Assembly (NCBI RefSeq): GCF_036381655.1
Contig: NZ_DASVCJ010000057.1
Location: forward strand, 1 to 64,000
DNA length: 64,000 nt
DNA from: Ferrovibrio sp036381655
GTDB taxonomy: Bacteria > Pseudomonadota > Alphaproteobacteria > Ferrovibrionales > Ferrovibrionaceae
Direction: 5' to 3'
Every line of letters begins with the position of its first letter. The stretch's first letter is position 1. Both the position numbers and the translations under genes were made by a program. Positions 28,271-35,909 of this stretch are shown here, in pieces. A model generated the notes under the pieces. That model ran no database searches. It was not told the origin of the DNA and saw only the letters and a list, made by a program, of their open reading frames with translations.

Positions 28271-29197
28271 TCAGGCCACCATCAACGCGCGCACATGGGC
28301 GGCGGCGGCATCGGCCAACGCCTGCAGATCATAGCCGCCTTCCAGGGTCGATACCACCCGGCCTTGGGCGGTTTTGCGTGCAACCTCGAGCAGTTGCTGC
28401 GTCACCCAGTAATAATCGTCATCGGTGAGCTGCAGCTGCGCGAGCGGATCGGCACGATGGGCATCGAAACCCGCCGAGATCAGCAGCAATTCCGGGGCGA
28501 AACCTTCCAGCCGCACGAGCGCCCGCTCCATCCCCTCGCGAAACTCCGCCGATCCGGCGAAGGGCCGCAGCGGCATGTTGACGACATTACCGGCGACGCC
28601 TTTTTCATGCGCGGCGCCGGTGCCCGGATAGAGCGGATACTGATGGGTCGAGCAGTAGAACAGGTCGGCATCCGCCTCGAAAGCGGCCTGCGTGCCATTG
28701 CCGTGATGCACGTCGAAGTCAACCACGGCGACGCGCCGCAGCCCCCAGCGGGCCCGCGCATGCATCGCGCCGATGGCGACGTTATTGAACAGACAGAAAC
28801 CCATGGCCTGGCTCGGCTCGGCATGATGACCAGGCGGCCGCACGGCGCAGAAGGCATTGCGCAGTTCGCCGGCCATGACGGCGTCGACGGCGGCGCAGAC
28901 CGCCCCGGCCGCCCGCAGCGCCGCCTCGCCGGAGCCGGGCGACACCACCGTGTCGCCGTCCACCAGCCGCAAGCCGGCCTGGGGCACGGTGCGCAGGATA
29001 CGATCGACGAAGTCGCTCGGATGCACCCGGCTGATCTGCTCGGAACTGGCGCGCGGGGCTTCGCGGCGGTCGAGATAGCTGAATTCTTCGGCCTCCAGGC
29101 GCATCAGCACCGCCCGCAGCCGCTCAGGGCATTCGGGATGCCCCTGGCCCGTATCATGGGCAAGGCAGGCGGCATGGGAAAACAGGCCGGTTACCAT
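28271..29197 (-). CDS. Histone-deacetylase-family amidohydrolase
   Basis: The protein has 308 residues from the ATG at 29197; an ATG at 29230 is also possible. Motifs are GHPECPERL, RPPGHHAEP (active-site His pair), VVDFDVHHGNGTQ and SAGFDAHRADPL (zinc Asp-His-Asp). Bacterial members remove acetyl groups from polyamines or other small amines. It lies divergent to the Hpt gene, with an 18-22 bp palindrome between them. Confidence 0.88.
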   Translation of the reverse strand: MVTGLFSHAACLAHDTGQGHPECPERLRAVLMRLEAEEFSYLDRREAPRASSEQISRVHPSDFVDRILRTVPQAGLRLVDGDTVVSPGSGEAALRAAGAVCAAVDAVMAGELRNAFCAVRPPGHHAEPSQAMGFCLFNNVAIGAMHARARWGLRRVAVVDFDVHHGNGTQAAFEADADLFYCSTHQYPLYPGTGAAHEKGVAGNVVNMPLRPFAGSAEFREGMERALVRLEGFAPELLLISAGFDAHRADPLAQLQLTDDDYYWVTQQLLEVARKTAQGRVVSTLEGGYDLQALADAAAAHVRALMVA

Positions 29198-29605
29198 CGG
29201 GATCCAATCGGCTTCGGCATTCCGGGCCATCCAGCGATGGCCGCGCGTAATCGGCCACAATAGATCATGGTGCGATAGAATCGGGCAATGCCTGAGGGAG
29301 CCCGCGGGTACCCGAAATCTTGCGCCGGCGGCATCGTGCGGAGGAAGATCGATTTCCGGGAAGGGCGGCGGCATGCCCGGGCTGGCGCCATCGCAGTGGA
29401 ACTCGCGGCCGCGGAAAGCAACGCCAAAGATCAACGGGCTGCGTCCCCGCCAGCCGTGACGCCGACGCGTGGCGGTACGCTGGCCGCCCGGCCTACCTCC
29501 AGTGGTCAGGTTATCATTTGATAACCTGTCTGCCTCCGTTCCGGCGTGATCAGATGCCCCGGCAAGCCGTGACCCGACCAGCCAGACACCAGATAGGATT
29601 TAAGA
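29198..29605. other. 408-bp divergent intergenic region
   Basis: No supported gene. The minus-strand open frame that extends the amidohydrolase to 29434 does not resemble the family and is not annotated. The notable element is the inverted repeat at 29507-29528. Promoters for the flanking divergent genes must lie here. Confidence 0.4.
29507..29528. promoter_or_regulatory. Inverted repeat, probable operator
   Basis: CAGGTTATC and GATAACCTG flank ATTT, a perfect 9-bp dyad. It lies 78 bases before the Hpt gene and 310 bases before the amidohydrolase start. It is AT-richer than its surroundings and has no T-run, which favours a protein-binding site over a terminator. Confidence 0.45.
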
Positions 29606-30064
29606 ATGACGGGCCAGGATAACGACGGCGATCAGACGGATCAGCGTTCGTTCGATGCCGTGGTTGCCAGCGCGGAGGCGGCCGTGGCGAGCCTAGCCGA
29701 CCAGTATGTCGGCTGGGTCAACGACGACCTCCATCGCCTCGATACCGCGGTGGCGGCCGTGACGGATGGCCGCGTCGAGGGCGAGAGCGGCAAGCAGGTG
29801 CTCACCGCCGTCTACGACGTCGCCCATGACATCAAAGGTCAGGGCAGCACCTTTGGTTACGATCTGGTGACCGAAATCGCCCATTTGCTCTGCAGCTATG
29901 TCACCAAAGCCATTCAGAAACAGCGGGTCGACCGCGCCGTGATCGATGCGCATATCACCGCCCTGCGAACCGTGGTGGACAATCGCATCCGCGGCAGCGC
30001 CGGCGAACTCGGGCGCGAAATCGTCGATACGCTGAGAAATGCCGCGGCAAAAAGCCTCGGCTGA
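29606..30064 (+). CDS. Histidine phosphotransfer (Hpt) domain protein
   Basis: The 152-residue helical protein contains VAHDIKGQGSTFGYDLV (about 72-88). The His followed by xxKGxxxxxG is the phospho-accepting helix of Hpt domains. No kinase or HTH domain is fused. It should relay phosphate between a hybrid kinase and a receiver. It ends four bases from the convergent receiver gene, suggesting a functional pair. Confidence 0.8.
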   Translation: MTGQDNDGDQTDQRSFDAVVASAEAAVASLADQYVGWVNDDLHRLDTAVAAVTDGRVEGESGKQVLTAVYDVAHDIKGQGSTFGYDLVTEIAHLLCSYVTKAIQKQRVDRAVIDAHITALRTVVDNRIRGSAGELGREIVDTLRNAAAKSLG

Positions 30065-30068
30065 ACGC

Positions 30069-30614
30069 TCATCTCTTATCGTCCTGGCGCCGGTAGGGTC
30101 CGGGGTAGTCGGCTCGGGCGGTACGGCGGCGGTCCGGTCCGAAATAGGTGCCGCCGCGGATGAATTTGCGCGGCCGCTCGATGATCTCGCGCAAACGGGC
30201 TTCGACCGACTTGGCCGATAGCGGCAGCACCAGAATCTCGTTCACGCCGGCATCCAGCGCCTCGCGCACCCGTTCCCGGGTGATCGTCGCGGTGACCAGA
30301 ATGGCCGGCATGAAGGGCGCCGGCGATGCTGCGCCGCGGCGAAGCTCGCGGATCAGGTCCAGCCCGGTTCCGCCCTCGGCGGCGACGTCTGCCGCGCCTT
30401 TGCTCTCCTCGCTGTGCGGCAATTCCCAGCGGCAGATCAGGATGTCCACCGCCTTCGCGCTGCCGGCCTGCGCCTCGGCCAAAGCCGCCCAGGCGCGGCG
30501 GGCATCCGGGACAAAGCGGGGCTGGCGGATGCCCAGCCCGCCGAGCAGGCCGCGCCAGGCCGTTTCGTCGCGGTCGACGATCAGAAGATCGATTTGACTT
30601 AAATCATAGGCCAT
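30069..30614 (-). CDS. Receiver-domain protein lacking the phospho-acceptor Asp
   Basis: The 181-residue protein has a receiver fold (about 8-150): IDLLIVDRDE supplies the acidic pair, PAILVTATI the Thr/Ser strand, and a final helix SVEARLREII. The acceptor strand reads DILICRWELP, with Arg where Asp is expected, and the usual Lys of the KP motif is replaced (LVLPLSAKS). The C-terminus RKFIRGGTYFGPDRRR is a tail common in alphaproteobacterial stand-alone receivers. It probably acts without phosphorylation. Confidence 0.78.
   Translation of the reverse strand: MAYDLSQIDLLIVDRDETAWRGLLGGLGIRQPRFVPDARRAWAALAEAQAGSAKAVDILICRWELPHSEESKGAADVAAEGGTGLDLIRELRRGAASPAPFMPAILVTATITRERVREALDAGVNEILVLPLSAKSVEARLREIIERPRKFIRGGTYFGPDRRRTARADYPGPYRRQDDKR
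30594..30607 (+). promoter_or_regulatory. Weak FNR/FixK-like site upstream of hemA
   Basis: TTGAC-TTAA-ATCAT matches eight of ten positions of TTGAT-N4-ATCAA. It lies 119 bases before hemA and inside the start of the receiver gene. hemA is often under FNR-type control in Alphaproteobacteria, but this site is imperfect and could be chance. Confidence 0.2.
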
Positions 30615-30725
30615 TGCGGCTAGTTATGTTGTCCTGCAACCCATGGATGGTGGCGGGCCTGCGACCCCTCGCCGCGCCTCCGGCCCCTCGGACCCTCTAG
30701 TCAGCGCCGCAACGAGGACGTTAAT

Positions 30726-32015
30726 ATGCAGAACCAGCTAATGAAATTCCATGCCGGCGAGGGTTGGATCGGTCGCCGGCGCGAGCAGGCGAATTGCCCC
30801 ATGGATTATGAAGCCCTTTTTGGCCAAGCCGTTGACAAGTTGCGCGCTGAGAAGCGCTATCGCGTCTTCACCGAGCTAGCCCGCAATTGCGGCAACTTCC
30901 CGGTGGCCGACAATTTCAGCGGCATCGGCCCGGCCAAGGTCACCATCTGGTGCTCGAACGACTATCTCGGCATGGGGCAGAGCCCCGTCGTCATCGAGGC
31001 TCTGAAGCAGGCCGCCGAGCAGTACGGCGCCGGCGCCGGAGGAACCCGCAACATTTCCGGCAATACGCATGCCATCGTCGAGTTGGAGCGGGAGCTGGCC
31101 GATCTGCACGGCAAGGAGGCCGCTCTGGTCTTCATGTCGGGCTACATTGCCAACCAGACATCGCTGTCCACCCTGGCCAAGCTGCTGCCCGACTGCGTCA
31201 TTCTCTCGGACGCCGACAACCACAACTCGATGATCGAGGGCATCCGCCAGTCCGGGGCCGAACGGAAGATTTTCCGCCATAACGACCTCGCCCATATCGA
31301 GGAACTGTTGAAGGCCCAGCCGGCGGACCGGCCGAAACTGCTGGCTTTCGAAAGCGTCTATTCGATGGACGGCGATATCGCGCCGATCCATAAGATCTGC
31401 GATCTGGCCGACAAATACGGCGCCATGACCTATCTGGACGAGGTGCATGCCGTCGGCCTGTACGGCAACCGCGGCGGCGGCATCGCCGACCGCGACAATG
31501 CCATGCACCGCCTGCATGTCATCCAGGGCACGCTGGGCAAGGCCTTCGGCGTGGTGGGCGGCTATATCGCCGCATCCAGGACCATCATCGACGCCGTGCG
31601 CTCCTATGCGCCGGGCTTCATCTTCTCCACTGCCATGCCGCCGGCCGTGGCGGCGGCGGCGGCGGCCAGCGTGCGCTACCTCAAACGCAGCCAGGTCGAG
31701 CGCGCGCGCCACCAGGAGCGCGCCGCGACCCTGCGCCGGATGCTGCTCAATGCCGGCCTGCCGGTGCTGGTCAACGAAAGCCATATCGTGCCGGTGATGG
31801 TCGGCGATCCGGCCCTTTGCAAGGCGGCATCCGACATGCTGCTCAAGGACCATGGCATCTATATCCAGCCGATCAATTACCCGACGGTGCCGCGCGGGAC
31901 CGAGCGGCTGCGCATCACCCCGATGCCGGTGCATACCGATGCCATGATGCAGGCGCTGGTCGGCGCCTTGCTGGATGTCTGGCAGCGCCTTGGCTTGCGC
32001 CGCCAGGCCGCCTGA
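30726..32015 (+). CDS. hemA: 5-aminolevulinate synthase
   Basis: The 429-residue PLP enzyme condenses glycine and succinyl-CoA, the first step of haem synthesis in Alphaproteobacteria. Motifs are WCSNDYLGMGQ, GAGAGGTRNISG, the strand YLDEVHAVGLYG and the PLP lysine in GTLGKAFGVVGGY. Homologues normally begin at MDYEALFGQAVDKL, residue 26 here (30801). The longer start is kept because GAGG lies upstream of 30726 and nothing comparable precedes 30801. The extra 25 residues need confirming. A terminator follows. Confidence 0.93.
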   Translation: MQNQLMKFHAGEGWIGRRREQANCPMDYEALFGQAVDKLRAEKRYRVFTELARNCGNFPVADNFSGIGPAKVTIWCSNDYLGMGQSPVVIEALKQAAEQYGAGAGGTRNISGNTHAIVELERELADLHGKEAALVFMSGYIANQTSLSTLAKLLPDCVILSDADNHNSMIEGIRQSGAERKIFRHNDLAHIEELLKAQPADRPKLLAFESVYSMDGDIAPIHKICDLADKYGAMTYLDEVHAVGLYGNRGGGIADRDNAMHRLHVIQGTLGKAFGVVGGYIAASRTIIDAVRSYAPGFIFSTAMPPAVAAAAAASVRYLKRSQVERARHQERAATLRRMLLNAGLPVLVNESHIVPVMVGDPALCKAASDMLLKDHGIYIQPINYPTVPRGTERLRITPMPVHTDAMMQALVGALLDVWQRLGLRRQAA

Positions 32016-32049
32016 CGCCTTTCGATTTCACCTTCCGTCCGGAAGATGC

Positions 32050-32088
32050 TGCCGGATGCTCCCGAAAAGGGAGGCATCCGGCATTTTT
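32050..32088 (+). terminator. Intrinsic terminator of hemA
   Basis: TGCCGGATGC...GCATCCGGCA with TCCC/GGGA pairing and a GAAAA loop, then TTTTTG, 34 bases after the hemA stop. A second weaker stem (ACAGT/ACTGT followed by six T) sits at 32098-32118. Confidence 0.85.
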
Positions 32089-32182
32089 GTTATTTCACAG
32101 TGCCTGAAACTGTTTTTTCGCTTTTAAATCTATTTTAAGTTCTACCTATATTAGTATTGCGTGTTCGTCGGTGTCCGGGCCC

Positions 32183-32671
32183 ATGTCGCAGAGCTTTTAT
32201 CAGACGATGCCCAGTTTCGGTTTTTCGGCGCCGCAGATTGAGACTTTGCGGCAACGTCTGAGCGTGCCGCAATTCGTCTATGTCTGCGGACCGGCCGGCG
32301 GGGGCAAGACCCGGGCGGCCTTGTTGGTCGCCTGGACCTTCTTTCATTCGCTTGGCCGCCCGTTCCGCAACGACGGGCAGGACATGACGACGGAGCAAAT
32401 CCGCCAAGCGGCACGGGATCACAATGCCGGCATCCTGTTCAACGACATGGCGGCCGTGCAGGATTACATGAAGGCCGGCTTTTGCCTGGACTGCCGCATG
32501 GTGGCCCTGGGCCTTGCCTTCGACGGACCGGCCAAGGCGAACCATGCTCACGCCTATCTGCTGGCTTACCTCCCCAGCCTTGCGACACGCAGCGACGTCA
32601 CCGTCATTGGCGTCGAGCGCGACAACGAGGCCGAGGAGGAGCGCTACACGGTGGATTTGCTGACGACCTGA
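32183..32671 (+). CDS. Small P-loop protein resembling part of a PilB/PilT secretion ATPase
   Basis: The protein has 162 residues from ATG (a GTG four codons earlier is possible). The N-terminus GFSAPQIETLRQRLSVPQF leads into Walker A VYVCGPAGGGKTRAA (about 32-46). That order (GF..EQ.ETLR..L..P then the P-loop) is the hallmark of type II/IV secretion ATPases such as PilB and PilT. The region where these carry Walker B (DPD...GE.RD) reads NAGILFNDMAAVQDY, and the C-terminus stops early. No pilus or secretion gene is nearby. The upstream 80 bases are AT-rich. It may be a domesticated or acquired fragment; the function is unknown. Confidence 0.55.
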   Translation: MSQSFYQTMPSFGFSAPQIETLRQRLSVPQFVYVCGPAGGGKTRAALLVAWTFFHSLGRPFRNDGQDMTTEQIRQAARDHNAGILFNDMAAVQDYMKAGFCLDCRMVALGLAFDGPAKANHAHAYLLAYLPSLATRSDVTVIGVERDNEAEEERYTVDLLTT

Positions 32672-32680
32672 GCGGCAGCC

Positions 32681-32989
32681 TTATTTGACGATCAGATTGT
32701 TATGCACGTCGCGCACGCCTTCGACGCTGCGGGCGATCTGTTCGGCGCGCTGCTTCTCGGCTGCGGAATCGACGAAGCCGCTAAGCTGGACGACATCCTT
32801 ATAGGTATCGACTTCGATCTGCCGGGCCTTGGTGACCGGATCGCGAACCAGCGCGGTCTTGACTTTGCCGGTGATGGTCGCCGAGTCGACATATTGCCCG
32901 GTGGATTCGCTGGTCGAGGTCGAGGCACAAGCGGTCGCCATTCCGCCAACCAGCATGATCACTGCGAAGCTACGCAATACTTTCAGCAT
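32681..32989 (-). CDS. BON-domain lipoprotein
   Basis: The protein has 102 residues from the ATG preceded by AAAGGAG. The lipoprotein signal is MLKVLRSFAVIMLVGG and the acylated Cys sits in MATACAS. A BON domain follows: DSATITGKVKTALVRDP, then YKDVVQLSGFVDSAAEKQRA and GVRDVHNNLIVK. BON proteins such as OsmY bind phospholipid and help the envelope under osmotic stress. A close paralogue is at 34579-34893. Confidence 0.87.
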   Translation of the reverse strand: MLKVLRSFAVIMLVGGMATACASTSTSESTGQYVDSATITGKVKTALVRDPVTKARQIEVDTYKDVVQLSGFVDSAAEKQRAEQIARSVEGVRDVHNNLIVK

Positions 32990-33110
32990 GGCAAACTCCT
33001 TTCTGTTCAAGTTTTTGTTGAGAAAGCGGGAGTGCGGAAATGTCGAATGCCAGAACAAAGCGGCCGGCGCTTTACTGCGCCGACCGCCCTGAAATCAGCC
33101 GGGTCTGCGA

Positions 33111-33398
33111 TCAACGCCACCATGGCTTGCCCAGATTGATCTGATTTTTATTGGTCAGCGCGCCGGTTCCGGCACCGGCGGCGCCGCCAAGGACGGCGCC
33201 TTCCACCGGATGGCCGACCAAAGCGCCGCCGACCGCACCGGCGCCGGCGCCGATGGCGCCGCCGGAAAGAGCGCGATCCGATGTCGAACTGCCGCAGGCG
33301 CCAAGCACCAGCATTGCGGCCAATCCGGCCGCGCCGGCCAGCCCTTTACCGGCAGCTCGCGTGCCGACGGCCCGTTTCTCGGTCATGTTGGGTTTCAT
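33111..33398 (-). CDS. Glycine-zipper lipoprotein
   Basis: The protein has 95 residues from the ATG that follows GGAGGCGAAT; longer in-frame starts up to 33605 are rejected. The signal segment ends LAAMLVLGACGSS (lipobox). The mature part is a glycine zipper: GGAIGAGAGAVGGALVGHP then GAVLGGAAGAGTGAL. Such OsmB or 17-kDa-antigen-like proteins sit in the outer membrane under stress. It lies between the BON and OmpW genes. Confidence 0.82.
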   Translation of the reverse strand: MKPNMTEKRAVGTRAAGKGLAGAAGLAAMLVLGACGSSTSDRALSGGAIGAGAGAVGGALVGHPVEGAVLGGAAGAGTGALTNKNQINLGKPWWR

Positions 33399-33816
33399 AT
33401 TCGCCTCCATGTGTTCATTTTGGCGGCCTCTGCTCTCGGCCGGTCCGCTCGCTGCCGCCGCTTGAATGGCGGAAACGGAGATATGCCCGGCCCTTTCATC
33501 GGTACCAAACACACCCGACCGGCGTGATGTTCCCCCGGCGGCCTTTTCCGCGCTGCGTGCGCAGCCGTCCTGCCGCGGAGGCGGCGACGCCGGTTCCATG
33601 CACATGAGAAGCCGTCTGCGCGACGAAAGATACGTACTATCGGGTCCGCACCATCCAAGCGTCTGGAACGAATGCGCTTTTCTCGCGCCTCGTTGATCTC
33701 GATCAAGGTTTCGTTCGTGTACCGCGGCATGATCCGCGCCGGTCGGCCTCCCCGGTTCCGACCGCGTCAGCGCCTGGAATGCGGGCGCGTCAACGGATCA
33801 TGGAGCTAGAACAAGA
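33399..33816. other. 418-bp intergenic region with an FNR/FixK box
   Basis: The region separates divergent lipoprotein and ompW genes. Open frames here are extensions of the lipoprotein frame or antisense and have no family likeness. The FNR-type box at 33693-33706 is the main recognisable element. Confidence 0.4.
33693..33706. promoter_or_regulatory. Perfect FNR/FixK/ANR-type box upstream of ompW
   Basis: TTGAT-CTCG-ATCAA matches the consensus TTGAT-N4-ATCAA exactly. It ends 111 bases before the ompW ATG. An oxygen- or redox-sensing CRP/FNR regulator probably controls ompW, and possibly the divergent lipoprotein gene 295 bases away. Confidence 0.65.
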
Positions 33817-34485
33817 ATGTCCATCGGGAAGACACTCGCCCCCTGCGCGGCGGCCGCAGCATTGCTGCTCAATTTCACTCTAGCCGCGCCGGATGCCGCA
33901 GCGGGCGAAGGCAAAAGCGCCGGCGATATCATGGTGCGCGGCCGCGTCATCGGCGTCCTGCCGGACGAGGAGTCGAGCCTGACACTGAATGGCGCGGGCA
34001 TCGGCGACAAGGCCGAGGTCGGCAATCGCTGGACGGGGGAAATCGACGGCTCGTATTTCATCACCGACAACATCGCACTCGAACTGATCGCCGCCACGAC
34101 GAAGCATACCGTCAAATCCAACGGCACGACGCTGGGCAATTTCGATCTCGGCAGCGTCGGCCTGCTGCCGCCGACCCTGACGGCGCAATATCACTTCATG
34201 CCGAAATCGGCCTTCAGCCCCTATCTGGGCGCCGGCGTGACCTATGCCATATTCTACAATGAAAAGCCCGGCGCGGCCGACAGCATCCACTACGACAACG
34301 CCTGGGGCTTCGCGCTGCAGGCCGGCATCGACTACAACATCTCCGGCAACTGGTATCTCAACGCCGATGTGAAGAAGATTTTCATCAGCACCGACGTCAC
34401 CGCCGGCGCCGGCGCCAACACGGCGAAAGCCGATGTCGATCTGGATCCCTGGGTGGTCGGTTTCGGCGTCGGTTACAAGTTCTGA
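33817..34485 (+). CDS. ompW: OmpW-family outer membrane protein
   Basis: The protein has 222 residues. The signal peptide (about 1-29) ends DAAAG. The small beta-barrel shows SAGDIMVRGRVIGVLPDE near the N-terminus, LLPPTLTAQYHFMP, and FSPYLGAGVTYAIFYNE, all OmpW signatures, ending in WVVGFGVGYKF with the C-terminal Phe needed for outer-membrane assembly. OmpW forms a narrow hydrophobic channel. In other Proteobacteria it responds to oxygen and stress, consistent with the upstream FNR box. Confidence 0.9.
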   Translation: MSIGKTLAPCAAAAALLLNFTLAAPDAAAGEGKSAGDIMVRGRVIGVLPDEESSLTLNGAGIGDKAEVGNRWTGEIDGSYFITDNIALELIAATTKHTVKSNGTTLGNFDLGSVGLLPPTLTAQYHFMPKSAFSPYLGAGVTYAIFYNEKPGAADSIHYDNAWGFALQAGIDYNISGNWYLNADVKKIFISTDVTAGAGANTAKADVDLDPWVVGFGVGYKF

Positions 34486-34532
34486 TGCTCCATTCCAGAC
34501 CGTAACCCCCACCCCGCGGCCTGGAAGACCAG

Positions 34533-34564
34533 CGCCCCCGCCAAAATGGCGGGGGCGTTTTTTT
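34533..34564 (+). terminator. Intrinsic terminator of ompW
   Basis: A perfect 10-bp stem (CGCCCCCGCC and GGCGGGGGCG) with loop AAAAT is followed by seven T. It also lies just beyond the stop of the convergent BON gene. Confidence 0.9.
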
Positions 34565-34578
34565 GCTTTTTTTTCGGA

Positions 34579-34893
34579 TTATCGCGGCTTGATCACCAGG
34601 TCGTTGCGCACGCCACGCACGCCTTCCACGCCGCGTACAACCTGCTCCGCCCGGGCTTTGTCGGCCGCCGAATCGACGAAGCCGCTGAGCTGCACGACGC
34701 CGCGGAACGTTTCCACGCTGATCTGCATGACCTTGAGCTGCTTGTCTTCCAGGATGGCCGCCTTCACCTTGGCCGTGATGGCGGCGGAATCGAGATATTC
34801 GCCGGCCGATTCCCGCGTCGAGGTCGCCGTGCAGCCGGCGACGGCGCTCCCCAGGATCAGGATGACCGCCAGGCTACGCAGAAGGATCCGCAT
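34579..34893 (-). CDS. BON-domain lipoprotein (paralogue)
   Basis: The protein has 104 residues from the ATG after GGAGAAACGAT. The lipoprotein signal MRILLRSLAVILILGSAVAG is followed by Cys. The BON domain LDSAAITAKVKAAILEDK, VVQLSGFVDSAADKARAEQV, GVRGVRNDLVIK is strongly similar to the protein at 32681-32989. The two copies bracket the glycine-zipper and OmpW genes. Confidence 0.87.
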   Translation of the reverse strand: MRILLRSLAVILILGSAVAGCTATSTRESAGEYLDSAAITAKVKAAILEDKQLKVMQISVETFRGVVQLSGFVDSAADKARAEQVVRGVEGVRGVRNDLVIKPR

Positions 34894-35006
34894 ATCGTTT
34901 CTCCATCTTTTCTTGATGCGAATGACGTCGTCCGCCCCCAGTCTAGGCCGAACCGGACGCGGAAACATCACATTTTCCGAGGCCAGGCCGCGGGCGGCAC
35001 GACGGC

Positions 35007-35828
35007 CTAGACGAAGAAATCCGGCATCAGCTCCCGTTCGGCCACGCCTTCATGGCGGTATTTGGCAAGATCGGTGATGCCGGCGCTTTGCAGCACCTCG
35101 TCGTCGATGAAGAAGTTGCCCGTGCAGTCGCGGCTCGGCCTGGTCAGGATGATATGCGCCGCATCGGCCAGGATTTCCGGCTTGCGGCAGCGCCGGCGGA
35201 TATCCGGCCCGGCGATCAGGTTGATCGCATCGGTGTCGATCGCCGTGCGCGGCCAGAGCGCATTCACCGCGACGCCTCGCGAGCGAAACTCGCCGGCCAT
35301 GCCGAGCACGCACATGCTCATGCCGAATTTCGCCATCGTGTAGGCGACATGCGGCGCAAACCAGCGCTCTTCCATGTTGAGCGGCGGCGACAGGTTCAGG
35401 ATATGCGGATTCTCCGCCTTCAGCAGATACGGCAGGCATTTCTGGCTGCACAGATAGGTGCCGCGCGTGTTGATCTGATGCATCAGGTCGTAGCGCTTCA
35501 TCGGCGTTTCCAAGGTGCCGGTGAGGCCGATCGCGGAGGCATTGTTGACCAGGATGTCAATCCTCCCAAAGGTGTCCACCGTCTTTTGCACGGCTGCTTC
35601 CACCATCGCCTCGTCGCGTACGTCGACTACCAGCGGCAGCGCCTTGCCGCCCGCCTTCTCGATCTCGGCCGCCGCCGTATAGATGGTGCCGGCAAGCTTC
35701 GGATGCGGCTCGGTCGTTTTCGCCGCGATGGCGATATTGGCGCCGTCGGCGGCGGCGCGCCTGGCGATCGCAAGGCCGATCCCCCGGCTGCCGCCGGTGA
35801 TGAACAGGGTCTTTCCCTTCAGCGTCAT
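35007..35828 (-). CDS. Short-chain dehydrogenase/reductase (HSDL2-like)
   Basis: The protein has 273 residues from the ATG preceded by GGGAGGATGCAGG. The Rossmann motif is GGSRGIGLAIARRAA (about 12-26), the NNAS strand is ILVNNASAIGL, and the catalytic Tyr-Lys is AYTMAKFGMS. The C-terminal segment CTGNFFIDDEVLQSAG is typical of the hydroxysteroid dehydrogenase-like (HSDL2) subgroup, whose members are linked to lipid metabolism. It probably shares a transcript with the metallo-hydrolase gene upstream. Confidence 0.87.
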   Translation of the reverse strand: MTLKGKTLFITGGSRGIGLAIARRAAADGANIAIAAKTTEPHPKLAGTIYTAAAEIEKAGGKALPLVVDVRDEAMVEAAVQKTVDTFGRIDILVNNASAIGLTGTLETPMKRYDLMHQINTRGTYLCSQKCLPYLLKAENPHILNLSPPLNMEERWFAPHVAYTMAKFGMSMCVLGMAGEFRSRGVAVNALWPRTAIDTDAINLIAGPDIRRRCRKPEILADAAHIILTRPSRDCTGNFFIDDEVLQSAGITDLAKYRHEGVAERELMPDFFV

Positions 35829-35909
35829 CCTGCATCCTCCCCTGGCAAATTCTCCCGGCAACCTTTCCGGGCAACCTTTCCGGGCATCCGCCCGGGTGCG
35901 GCCATTCTG

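Noticed and set aside
29198..29434. N-terminal extension of the histone-deacetylase-like protein
   Set aside because: The family begins near the conserved AHDTGQGHPECPERL block, and the extra residues have no matching motif.
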